A DNA stretch of 64,000 nucleotides, from assembly GCF_000383595.1 (NCBI RefSeq), contig NZ_KB911581.1, positions 5,116,496 through 5,180,495 on the forward strand, read 5' to 3'. Position 1 is the stretch's first letter, and each line of letters begins with the position of its first letter. The notes beneath the pieces were generated by a model. The model saw only the letters and a program-made list of their open reading frames with translations, was not told the origin of the DNA and searched no databases. A program made the position numbers and the translations under genes. Below, piece by piece: positions 52,238 through 59,948 of this stretch. This DNA comes from Streptomyces bottropensis ATCC 25435 (GTDB lineage: Bacteria; Actinomycetota; Actinomycetes; Streptomycetales; Streptomycetaceae).

Positions 52238-52621
52238 TCAGAGGACCGCTCGAAGGCGGAGGAGGCGCTGATCGGCCTTGGAGGTCACAGTCGCGACGGT
52301 GGCCCGAATACGCCTCTCAGGATCACCGGGGTGTCTCCAGCCGAGGGTGACCTCGGTGCGGGGCTCGGCGTACCGGGCGAACACGCCGGGTACTTCTCGT
52401 CCCACGAACTCGTGCCTGGAACGGCTCACCTCGCCCAACCCGGCCTCGACCGGGCAGCGGTGGTAACCGGAGATCGCGGTCCGGACACCCATCTTGCGCA
52501 TCCCGAACTCGGCGTCGGCGTCGAGGATCGCGGCATGGACCTCGCCCGCGATCGTTCGGGGCTTTTGGATCTCACAGCAGATTTCGCCCGACATGTTCTG
52601 CCGCAGCGTAGTTTCAGTCAT
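52238..52621 (-). CDS. Small protein, possibly a GcvT/LigM-like C-terminal piece
   Basis: 127 aa. EVHAAILDADAEFGMRKMGV, then HEFVGREVPGVFARY and RTEVTLGWRHPGDPERRI recall the C-terminal half of the GcvT-fold folate-dependent O-demethylase family. It lacks the N-terminal folate-binding half. ATG at 52621 with GAGGAG. The 5' end (MTETT and the 40 bp before it) matches that of the Rieske gene, so the start may be borrowed. Could be a truncated gene rather than a working one. Confidence 0.45.
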   Translation of the reverse strand: MTETTLRQNMSGEICCEIQKPRTIAGEVHAAILDADAEFGMRKMGVRTAISGYHRCPVEAGLGEVSRSRHEFVGREVPGVFARYAEPRTEVTLGWRHPGDPERRIRATVATVTSKADQRLLRLRAVL

Positions 52622-52742
52622 GTCCATCTCCTCGACGTTGAGGGAGAGTGAAATGCAGGCGGATGTCACAGCCTTCGGAGTTCTTCGAAGAAGTTCGTCA
52701 GCGGAGTCCGTCAGGAGCGGAGCCGGGGCGCTGCGGTGAACC

Positions 52743-53933
52743 TCAGAGCACGACGTCGAGTCGAGCCGGGCGGCGGACCATGACCAGGCCAGGAGCGGGC
52801 TCACGGCGATAGCCGGGAGCGAGCCGCAGTTCGGGGAAGCGCTCCAGCAACTGCTCCAGGACGACGCGGGACTGCAACCGGGCCAGTGGAGCGCCGAGGC
52901 AGGTGTGGATGCCGTAGCCGAAGGCCATGGGAGTGGCCTGCCCCGCCGGGCGGTCGAGTGAGTAGTCCGCGGCGTCGGCGCCCCAGGCCCGGTCGTCCCA
53001 GTTGGCCGACTGGAGGCTGGCGGCCAGGCGGTCGCCGGGTTTGACGGGGCAGCCGGAGATCTCCCGCTCCTGCGTCGCGGTGCGCAACACGTACTGCAGG
53101 GGCGCGTCGTGGCGCAGTGACTCCTCGATCGCCGTGGGGATGAGGGACCGGTCGGCGAGCAGCCGTTCCCAGTGGCTGCGGTCTGCCAGTAGCTCGTGGA
53201 GGAGGTTGGTGATCAGACTGGCAGTGGTGTCCGTGGCGGCCACGATCAGCTGGAAGGCGTGAATGACGGCTTCGGCCGGCGTGAGCGGCGGCTGGCCGTC
53301 AGCGGGGTGCGCGAGACCGTCCAGGACGCCATCTCCGGTGGCCGGGGCGGCAGCCTGGGCGGCAAACTGCTCTCCGAGGTAGCGGCAGAGTGCCACGAAC
53401 TCCGGCATGTCGATCGGCACTATGGGGACGACGTCGTCGATTGCGTCGGCCCACTGGTGCAGGCGGTCCCAGTCCTCCTCCGGCAGACCGAGGAAGGCAT
53501 ACACCACCCGGGTCGGTACCTGACGGGCCAGGTCGTGGTAGATCTCGGCCCTCTGGCCCGGCTGCCACGCGTCGAGGACATCGGTGACGATGTCGCGGAC
53601 GCGTGGTTCCTGCTTGCGGATCACGGCGGGAGCGAACCAGCGCCTGAGACGAGCGCGCAGTGCCGTGTGGTCGGGCGGGTCCAGCATAGTGATCGGTGCC
53701 GCCGGCAGGTCGGCTGTCTTGGCACCGCCTTCCAGGGCGAAGTTGTCGACGGACGAGTACACCTCATGGGTGGTGAGGACGTCCCGTACGTCGTCGTGGA
53801 GGGTGAGGAAGTGCACTCCGGGGCGCGGCTGGGACACCGGGCAGCGGTCGCGGGCCTCGGCGAGCCGGGCCGCTGGATCGGCGTTGTGGGCGGGGTCGAG
53901 CGGATCGTAGGGGGCGAGGTGCCGGAGAGTCAT
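52743..53933 (-). CDS. Cytochrome P450 (system 3)
   Basis: 396 aa. Heme loop FGYGIHTCLGAPLARLQ (Cys near 345), ExxR in EESLRHDAP, I-helix VAATDTTASL. It diverges from the other three P450s and lacks their SDVD N-terminus. ATG at 53933 with GAGGAC 8 nt upstream; an in-frame GTG at 53939 is less likely. Last of ferredoxin-reductase-P450, 10 bp after the reductase. Confidence 0.91.
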   Translation of the reverse strand: MTLRHLAPYDPLDPAHNADPAARLAEARDRCPVSQPRPGVHFLTLHDDVRDVLTTHEVYSSVDNFALEGGAKTADLPAAPITMLDPPDHTALRARLRRWFAPAVIRKQEPRVRDIVTDVLDAWQPGQRAEIYHDLARQVPTRVVYAFLGLPEEDWDRLHQWADAIDDVVPIVPIDMPEFVALCRYLGEQFAAQAAAPATGDGVLDGLAHPADGQPPLTPAEAVIHAFQLIVAATDTTASLITNLLHELLADRSHWERLLADRSLIPTAIEESLRHDAPLQYVLRTATQEREISGCPVKPGDRLAASLQSANWDDRAWGADAADYSLDRPAGQATPMAFGYGIHTCLGAPLARLQSRVVLEQLLERFPELRLAPGYRREPAPGLVMVRRPARLDVVL

Positions 53934-53943
53934 GGTCACGTCC

Positions 53944-55086
53944 TCATATACGGGGTGTCGTACGGGCGGGGGCTGGGATCGGTGCTCCGGCTCCGAGGCG
54001 CTTGAGTTTGATGACGGGGAGGCGGTGATTGACGGCTACGGCGGTTGCCGTACCCCCGTCATGGCGCCATCTCAGCAGCGCACTACGGTCGTCCACCGAG
54101 CCGGCAAGGACTTCGGGGGTTCCGGTGAGGGGGAGTTCGCCGCTGATCTTGATATCGAGTCCGGACTGCTCGGTCCAGAAATAGAGGTCGGGCCGGTAGG
54201 GCCGCACCGACTCCCCGTGCAGCAGGCTCGCCGCGGCCGCCCTTCCCTGCTCGACGGCGTTGGTCCAGTGGGGAGTTCGGCGTCCCTGGCGTGATACGAC
54301 GTCTCCGGCGGCGACGATTCCGGGGGCGACGCGGCAGCACGCGTCGGCGACGAGGCCGCCGCCCGCGTCGAGGGTCAGGCCGGAGTCCTCCAACCAGTCG
54401 GTGTTGGGCACATCACCGGCCGCGCAGACGATCACGTCGGCCGTCAGGACCGACTCCCCGCAGCGCACGCGGTGTTCGTCGAGCACTTCGACGCCGTCCG
54501 GCGCGACCCGGACCCGTACGCCATGGTCACGGGCGGCCGCGACGGCGAGATCGGCCAGCCACGGCCCGAGCAGTCTGAGCAGCGGCGGGAGGAGGTCGAC
54601 GACAGTGACCTCCAGGCCGAGTGCGCGGCAGGTGCCGGCGATCTCCATGCCCAGGAAGCCGCCTCCCAGCACGATCGCACTGCGGGCTGCGGCCAGCCTG
54701 GCGGCGAGTGCCGAGGAGTCGTCCAGGGTGCGCACCACCAGGTCACCGTCGCCGGTGAGGCGGCGTGCCCGGGCGCCGGTGGCGATCACCAACCCGTCGT
54801 ACGGTATGCCCGTGCCGTCGGCCGTCGTCACCAGACGGCGGTGCGTGTCGAGCCGCACGGCCCGCGATCCGGTGCGGAACTCGATGTCCTCGCTCGGGAG
54901 CGGCAGCAAGGCCGACTCCACGGTCTCCCGGCCTGCCAGCACGCCCTTCGAGAGGGGAACGCGCGAGTAGGGCGGATGAGGTTCCTCGGAAAGGACGGTC
55001 ACTTGGCCGTTGTAGCCCTCTGTCCGCAGACTCTGCGCCGCCGTGACGGCGGCGATGGACCCACCGACCACGACGATCCGTCTCAC
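53944..55086 (-). CDS. Ferredoxin reductase, FAD/NAD(P)H
   Basis: 380 aa. IVVVGGSIAAVTAAQSLRTE for FAD, IVLGGGFLGMEIAGTCRALG for NAD(P)H, IVAAGDVVSRQGRRTPHWTN. The GTG overlaps the ferredoxin stop (GTGA). Paralogue of the 15352 reductase over the whole length; the two diverge mainly at the extreme C-terminus (APIPAPARTTPRI here). Confidence 0.92.
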   Translation of the reverse strand: MRRIVVVGGSIAAVTAAQSLRTEGYNGQVTVLSEEPHPPYSRVPLSKGVLAGRETVESALLPLPSEDIEFRTGSRAVRLDTHRRLVTTADGTGIPYDGLVIATGARARRLTGDGDLVVRTLDDSSALAARLAAARSAIVLGGGFLGMEIAGTCRALGLEVTVVDLLPPLLRLLGPWLADLAVAAARDHGVRVRVAPDGVEVLDEHRVRCGESVLTADVIVCAAGDVPNTDWLEDSGLTLDAGGGLVADACCRVAPGIVAAGDVVSRQGRRTPHWTNAVEQGRAAAASLLHGESVRPYRPDLYFWTEQSGLDIKISGELPLTGTPEVLAGSVDDRSALLRWRHDGGTATAVAVNHRLPVIKLKRLGAGAPIPAPARTTPRI

Positions 55087-55277
55087 GGCCGGACCTGCAA
55101 CGCCGCGACGGGACACACCCGAACGGCGGCCGCGACGACACTCTCGTGCTCCGCGGCCACCTCATCCTGGGTCAGGTGCAGCTCGCCCTCGTCGTCGAGC
55201 CGGAACACCTCGGGCGCGGTCTGCTCGCACAGCCCATGGCCCTCGCAGCGGTCGAAGTCGACCACGATGCGGGTCAT
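55083..55277 (-). CDS. P450-associated ferredoxin, C-x2-H-x2-C type
   Basis: 64 aa from the ATG at 55277, which AAAGGA serves at 8 nt; an ATG two codons upstream is too close to the site. FDRCEGHGLCEQTAPEVFRL and VRVCPVAALQV bind the cluster. Nearly the same as the ferredoxin at 15161, but here it is the first gene of the operon rather than the second. Confidence 0.92.
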   Translation of the reverse strand: MTRIVVDFDRCEGHGLCEQTAPEVFRLDDEGELHLTQDEVAAEHESVVAAAVRVCPVAALQVRP

Positions 55278-55499
55278 CTCCATGTCCTTTCACGCGTACG
55301 GTCACAGGGAGCGGAGCCGCGCCGTCGGGCTGGTTCCAGGCTTGCCGACCTCCGCCGGCTTCTTCCGGCCAACGGCGGCCGAGGTGACTCCCGGGCCCTC
55401 CGCGCAGGTGTCGGTCGAAGAACTTCTCGATCAGGCGAGGATGGGGCGACATGTCTTTGGGAACCGCGGTCGGCGCCATGGACCAGATGGTGCGTCTAC

Positions 55500-55572
55500 G
55501 TGCTCGCGGTGACCAGCGAGTCGAACATCCTGCGGCGCTGCGCGCTATGTCGTGACTCGGGGAGGCCTTCAT
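55500..55572 (-). pseudogene. GlcG/HbpS-like gene start, truncated
   Basis: ATG at 55572 with AAGGG reads MKASPSHDIARSAAG, then loses similarity. It is the counterpart of the remnant at 49884 and of the intact gene at 56842. The distance from the TACGTT box (204 bp) equals that in cassette 1 (205 bp). The 55284-55499 stretch to the ferredoxin gene holds only a FFDRHLRG scrap shared with 49.77 kb. Confidence 0.55.
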
Positions 55573-55775
55573 GACATTGCCCTTTCGCCGGGCGGCATCG
55601 TGGATTCTCGGCCGGCGGGCACTGGCGTGCCGCTGACGAGGTCCGGCTGGGTGTCTGCGCCTCGTGCACCTGCGTGGTGTGGTGTGCCCGACGACGCTCT
55701 GTCCGCAGGGGTGACAGCCGGACATGCGGGTCTGTCGAGCGGGCGTACCGGTCGCCCCACCTCTGCTTGACCGGC

Positions 55776-55828
55776 AACGTAGCACCGAGATGGCGCTTTG
55801 ATTAATACCTTCGACAAAAGTTTGTCAG
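55776..55828 (-). promoter_or_regulatory. Promoter cassette 2: operator plus TACGTT box
   Basis: TCGACAAAAGTTTGTCAG (55811-55828) matches cassette 1 except for the first two bases. GGTGCTACGTTG follows leftward at the same 30-bp distance (TACGTT is the complement of 55776-55781). ATTAATAC and GGCAACGTAGCACCG are also shared with cassette 1. Drives the ferredoxin/reductase/P450 operon. Confidence 0.75.
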
Positions 55829-56029
55829 AGAGGTGTGCTGCGGGTCGGAGGGTTGGGAGATCGCATCCGGTGCGGCACCGAACGGAGTCGAATCCGAAGG
55901 GCCGGGGCCTGGACCGGAGCGGAACCTGTCGCCGCGTACCCAACTTCGTCCACGATCAGGACCTCCGAAAGGCCAGGGTCGGCACGTGCGGGCCGATCCT
56001 GACGTCGTGATCGGCACGGTCGGACGAGG

Positions 56030-56410
56030 CGAACCGGTCGAGGCGAACCGGTCGAGGTTCATGACCTTGTCCCAGGCCGCGACGAAGTCCTTCACGAACT
56101 TCTCCTTCACAAACTTCTCCTTCGCGTCGTCGCTCGCGTAGACCTCCGCGAGCGCGCGCAGTTCGGAGTGGGAGCCGAAAACGAGATGGGCACGTTCCGG
56201 ACCACTTGACGGCACCCGAGGCGTCAATGCCCTCGAAGGGTGCCGGTGTTCAACTCCTGCTGGACGTTCTCCAGGGCGGGACCGGTCGCGAGCTGCTCGG
56301 GGCCGTTGACCTCCCAGCCGCGCCGCGGCTCCAGCCGGATGCGCGCGCCGTCGGCGCCGCCGCGGTACGTCGAGGGGGCCGCGATGCCCGCGGCGCCGAC
56401 CATCGACAGC
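56030..56410 (-). pseudogene. katG catalase-peroxidase remnants
   Basis: Two pieces. 56224-56410: YRGGADGARIRLEPRRGWEV, then NGPEQLATGPALENVQQELN, from the start of the KatG C-terminal domain. 56030-56215: LVFGSHSELRALAEVYASDD, then KDFVAAWDKVMNLDRF, the KatG end. About 200 residues between them are deleted and the frame shifts. Small tandem duplications are visible (KEKFVKEKFVKDF; GCGAACCGGTCGAG twice near 56027-56055). Confidence 0.85.
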
Positions 56411-56423
56411 AATCGTAGCGGTC

Positions 56424-56475
56424 CTGACAAAAGTTTGTCAGAACTGTTCAGTGAGGCGAGTCGCGGTGCTACGTT
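56424..56475 (+). promoter_or_regulatory. Promoter cassette 3: operator plus TACGTT box
   Basis: CTGACAAAAGTTTGTCAG (56424-56441), then 29 bp, then TACGTT (56470-56475) inside TCGCGGTGCTACGTTG. Reads rightward to the intact GlcG-like gene. Operator identical to cassette 1. Confidence 0.75.
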
Positions 56476-56841
56476 GTTCGCGAAGCGGAAGCGGAAGCGG
56501 GGCGGTTGGTGCCCCCTCGTCCCGCGGTGCCGGGTCCTCGGGTACGTAAGCCTCTGAGCGAGCGTCAGATTGCGGAACCTCGCCGTGAGCAGGGGCACGA
56601 CTACGTCTTGGTCGGTGCGGTAGCGGATGGGTTCGTGCTGCTACGCGGCTTCCGGCCGGTTCTGGCCCTGATCCTGTCGCCCGATGGAGGTCGGCCGAGC
56701 GACGCACCGATGTCCCGGCCGGCTCCGGCAGCCGACGACAACGCCTCCGTCATCGTCGGCTGCCGGGAGACATGCGGTCCTACCGCTCTTGAGCGAACGA
56801 AACCGGTCGTGAGTCCGGTAACACGCAGGGAAGGGAACGAT
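56476..56841 (+). other. Long leader before the GlcG-like gene
   Basis: 366 bp between the TACGTT box and the ATG. No supported gene. It contains the repeated GCGGAAGCGGAAGCGG near 56482. Whether it is transcribed as a leader is unknown. Confidence 0.35.
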
Positions 56842-57264
56842 ATGAGGGAACCGTTGAGCTATGAGATCGCGCGCCGGGCTGCGGAGGCGGTCCTCGCGGC
56901 GGCACGCGCCGAGGGTGAGCGGGTTTGCGTCGCTGTCACCAACCGGAGCGGTATCACGAAGGTCATACTCGCTGACGACGGCGCTGGACCGATCGCGGTC
57001 GAGACGTCTCGCCTCAAGGCCTACACGGCCGCGGTGATGGGCGTATCGACCGCCGAGTTCGCCAAGTTCGCCGCGGAGCCGATACTGCAGGCGTGTCCGC
57101 CTCATCTGGTGGACAGCCAACTGCACCCGGTGCCGGGGGGATACCCGATCGTCACGGACGACGGCGAAGTCATCGGCGGCATCGGGGTGGGCGGGGCCCA
57201 TGGAGAGGTCGACGCCCGCGTCGTCGGTGAGGGGCTGAAGAGCGTCGCCGACCTGCTGACCTGA
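56842..57264 (+). CDS. GlcG/HbpS-like (DUF336) protein
   Basis: 140 aa, near the usual family length. SYEIARRAAEAVLAAARAEG, then ETSRLKAYTAAVMGVSTAEF and GGYPIVTDDGEVIGGIGVGG complete the fold. The family binds heme or small organic acids and often sits next to oxidoreductases in aromatic or glycolate operons. ATG at 56842 with AAGGGA. First gene after promoter cassette 3, 102 bp before an FMN hydroxy-acid dehydrogenase. Confidence 0.85.
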   Translation: MREPLSYEIARRAAEAVLAAARAEGERVCVAVTNRSGITKVILADDGAGPIAVETSRLKAYTAAVMGVSTAEFAKFAAEPILQACPPHLVDSQLHPVPGGYPIVTDDGEVIGGIGVGGAHGEVDARVVGEGLKSVADLLT

Positions 57265-57366
57265 GGGACGACCGCAGCCGGAGAAAAGGGTGATCGGGGG
57301 CGTCCTCGTGGGCAGGGTACGCCACCCGGTATGCCCAGGACGTGTCGGCAGAAGGGATGAATCACA

Positions 57367-58596
57367 TTGACCGACAAGGTGCACCGTCGGCTGCTGCGCC
57401 CAGCCGAGCTTCGTGAGTTGTTGCGCCCCGCTCCGGTCCAACTCGGCGGCCTGGAGAGACGGTTGGCGCGAGCGGCTTCCATCGCCGACCTCCGCGCGCT
57501 CGCGCGACGACGGGCGCCCAGGGCGGTCTTCGATTTCGCCGACGGCGGGGCCGGCGTGGGTGAACTCGCGCTGCGTCGAGCTCGTGAGACGTTCCGGCGC
57601 ATCGAGTTCCATCCTTCGGCACTGCGGGACGTCTCCCATGTGAGCGCGGAGACGATGATCCTCGGCAAGCTCTCCGCCCAGCCGTTCGCGTTCGCGCCCA
57701 CCGGGCTGACGCGCATGATGCACACCGGAGGGGAACGAGCGGTCGTCGCCGTCGCGGAGCAGGCCGGCATTCCGTACGCCCTCTCCATGATGGGCAGTAC
57801 CACGGTCGAGGAAACAGCGAGGGCGGGCCCTCAGGCGCGCAAGTGGTTCCAGCTGTTCCTGTGGCGGGATCGGGGCAGGGTCAAGGATCTGGTCGACCGT
57901 GCGGCAGCGGCCGGGTACGACACGTTGATACTCACCGTGGACACCCCGGTCGCCGGGACTCGGCTGCGCGATGTCCGCAACGGGCTCACCGTGCCGCAGC
58001 AGCTCACGTTGCGCACCTTCGTCAATGGAGCCCTTCACCCGCGCTACTGGTTCGATCTGCTGACCACCGAGCCACTCACGTTCGCCAACGTGGCTGCTTC
58101 CGAGGGCACGGTCGCCGACCAGATCGACCGCGTCTTCGATCCCGCGATCACGATCGCCGACCTCGAATGGCTCCGCGGCCACTGGCAGGGCAGTCTCGTG
58201 GTCAAGGGTATTCAGTCGGTGTCCGATGCCCAGCGGGTGGTGGACGCCGGAGCGGACGGCGTCGTGCTCTCCAGCCACGGCGGGCGGCAGCTGGACCGCG
58301 CCCCCGTACCGGTCGAGTTGGTCCCGGCGGTGCGCGAACGGTTGGACGGGCGGGCCGAGATCCTGGTCGACACGGGTATGACGACCGGTGCTGACATCGT
58401 GGCCGCCCTTGCGCTGGGCGCCGACGCCGCGCTGGTGGGGCGTGCCTTTCTCTACGGCCTGATGGCCGGCGGTCGGCGCGGGGTCGCTCGGGCCGTGGAG
58501 ATCCTGGGCCGTGAGGTCGTCCAGACCATGGCACTGCTCGGGGTCAACAACGTCACCGAGCTGCGCCCCGAGCACGTCTCGATCCGCTTTCCCTGA
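57367..58596 (+). CDS. FMN-dependent alpha-hydroxy-acid dehydrogenase
   Basis: 409-aa TIM-barrel enzyme of the LldD / mandelate dehydrogenase / glycolate oxidase family. FDFADGGAG at the N-terminus, VDTPVAGTRLRDVRNGL mid-protein, and the catalytic SSHGGRQLD with the base His. A TTG start at 57367 is inferred from AAGGG upstream; no in-frame ATG fits better. In an aromatic region, mandelate- or phenyllactate-like acids are likely substrates, but lactate cannot be excluded. Confidence 0.87.
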   Translation: MTDKVHRRLLRPAELRELLRPAPVQLGGLERRLARAASIADLRALARRRAPRAVFDFADGGAGVGELALRRARETFRRIEFHPSALRDVSHVSAETMILGKLSAQPFAFAPTGLTRMMHTGGERAVVAVAEQAGIPYALSMMGSTTVEETARAGPQARKWFQLFLWRDRGRVKDLVDRAAAAGYDTLILTVDTPVAGTRLRDVRNGLTVPQQLTLRTFVNGALHPRYWFDLLTTEPLTFANVAASEGTVADQIDRVFDPAITIADLEWLRGHWQGSLVVKGIQSVSDAQRVVDAGADGVVLSSHGGRQLDRAPVPVELVPAVRERLDGRAEILVDTGMTTGADIVAALALGADAALVGRAFLYGLMAGGRRGVARAVEILGREVVQTMALLGVNNVTELRPEHVSIRFP

Positions 58597-58921
58597 CCAC
58601 TGGTGCGAGCACGCCGGGCGCGTAGGGCGAGACGTTCGAGCCGGACCCTGGGCCTCTCGCACAGTGCCGACCACGCAGGGGCTGTGTCTGCCTGCTCCCG
58701 GTTCGGTCGAACCCGGCTGCCTCCGCCGGTCACCGCGACCGCCTCGTTCGTACACCCGGTTGGCCCGGAGCGTCACCCGCCGGGCCCTGGCGGTCTCGTC
58801 ACCGCGTGGCCCTCGGCAGAGGCCGGGTCGTCTGCGCCGTGGCAGGGCGACTGCCTTCGGGCCTGAGGGTGACCCACTTGCTGACAACTGTCCATGAAGC
58901 TCGGTAGAGAGTAGTGAGAGT
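58597..58921. other. Gap between FMN dehydrogenase and dienelactone hydrolase
   Basis: 325 bp; no supported gene. It must contain the promoter of the hydrolase if that is not read through. No strong palindrome found. Confidence 0.3.
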
Positions 58922-59674
58922 ATGGCCGACGAGATCAGTATCCCCAGCGCTGCCGGCGTCCCGTTCGCCGGTGAGAACGTCACTGTGGCCGGGCTGAACG
59001 CGTATCAGTCCCGCCCACTGGGAGACTCCACAGGCGGCATGTTGCTGTTGCCCAGTGTCAGCGGGATCTCTCCGCAGTTGCGCGAGTTCGCCGACGGCCT
59101 GGCCGCCGCCGGAGTCACCGCGCTGTCCTGGGACCTCTGGCGCGGTCGGCCCGGCAGCGATGACCTGTCCCAGCTGGAGACCCAGTTGCAGTGGGTGTCG
59201 GAGCTGAACGACGAGTCCAGTCTGACCGAAATGGGCCAGCTGCTCGACCACATGTTTGACGAGCTCGGTTGCCGACAGGTCGGTGTGATGGGCTGGTGCG
59301 TGGGCGGTCGGTTCGCGTTGCTGCTCGGTGGACGGGACAGCCGGTTGGCGAACGTGGTCGCCTATCACCCCACCGTGCCGGACACCCCGGCACCGAACCA
59401 CACCCTGGATGCCACGGAGTTCACCGCCCGGATCGCCGCACCTGCCATGATCCTCTATCCAGGGGCCGACGAGGTGGTGTCGGTGGAGAGCTTCCGCCGG
59501 CTGCAGGCCGCTCTGGACTCGCGGACCACCGGGCCGAGCATCACGCATGTCTACCCCGGAGCCGGCCACGGCTTCACGGGCCGGGCACAGCAAGGCGATC
59601 CGATCAACAAGGCGGCCACCGACCTCTCCTGGCCCCAGGTCATCGCGTTCATCCGGGCCACCACCCTTGTCTGA
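58922..59674 (+). CDS. Dienelactone-hydrolase-family protein
   Basis: 250-aa alpha/beta hydrolase with a Cys nucleophile: GWCVGG (Cys126), Asp183 in YPGADEVV, His216 in PGAGHGF, the triad of dienelactone hydrolase. In lower aromatic pathways such enzymes open enol-lactones to maleylacetate, which the reductase at 37514 could use. ATG at 58922; single-gene unit ending at a strong terminator. Confidence 0.88.
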   Translation: MADEISIPSAAGVPFAGENVTVAGLNAYQSRPLGDSTGGMLLLPSVSGISPQLREFADGLAAAGVTALSWDLWRGRPGSDDLSQLETQLQWVSELNDESSLTEMGQLLDHMFDELGCRQVGVMGWCVGGRFALLLGGRDSRLANVVAYHPTVPDTPAPNHTLDATEFTARIAAPAMILYPGADEVVSVESFRRLQAALDSRTTGPSITHVYPGAGHGFTGRAQQGDPINKAATDLSWPQVIAFIRATTLV

Positions 59675-59844
59675 ACGGACTCGTTCCCGCGCTTCGTCGG
59701 TGTCTTCGGCAGTGACCACCCGGTCGTGAGGACGGTCGGAATGCTGGGTGTTCGGCGATCGCGAACGCGGAACCGACGCAGCCGGTGGCGGGCCGCCCCC
59801 TGGGCCATGCGCCTTCGAGCGGGACATCCACGATCGCTCCGACG

Positions 59845-59884
59845 ACCGAGCCCCCTTCCGCGGATCCGCGGAAGGGGGCTCGGT
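59845..59884. terminator. 40-bp perfect hairpin terminator
   Basis: Perfect palindrome of 20-bp arms beginning ACCGAGCCCCCTTCCGCGGA. It lies 170 bp after the dienelactone-hydrolase gene and 65 bp before the convergent P450 stop, so it can serve both. Confidence 0.88.
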
Positions 59885-59948
59885 CCTGCGGTCAAGGCTC
59901 CGTAGGACTCGTGGCCGCACGGCGCGCGGGCGGCCACGATGTCGTCCG

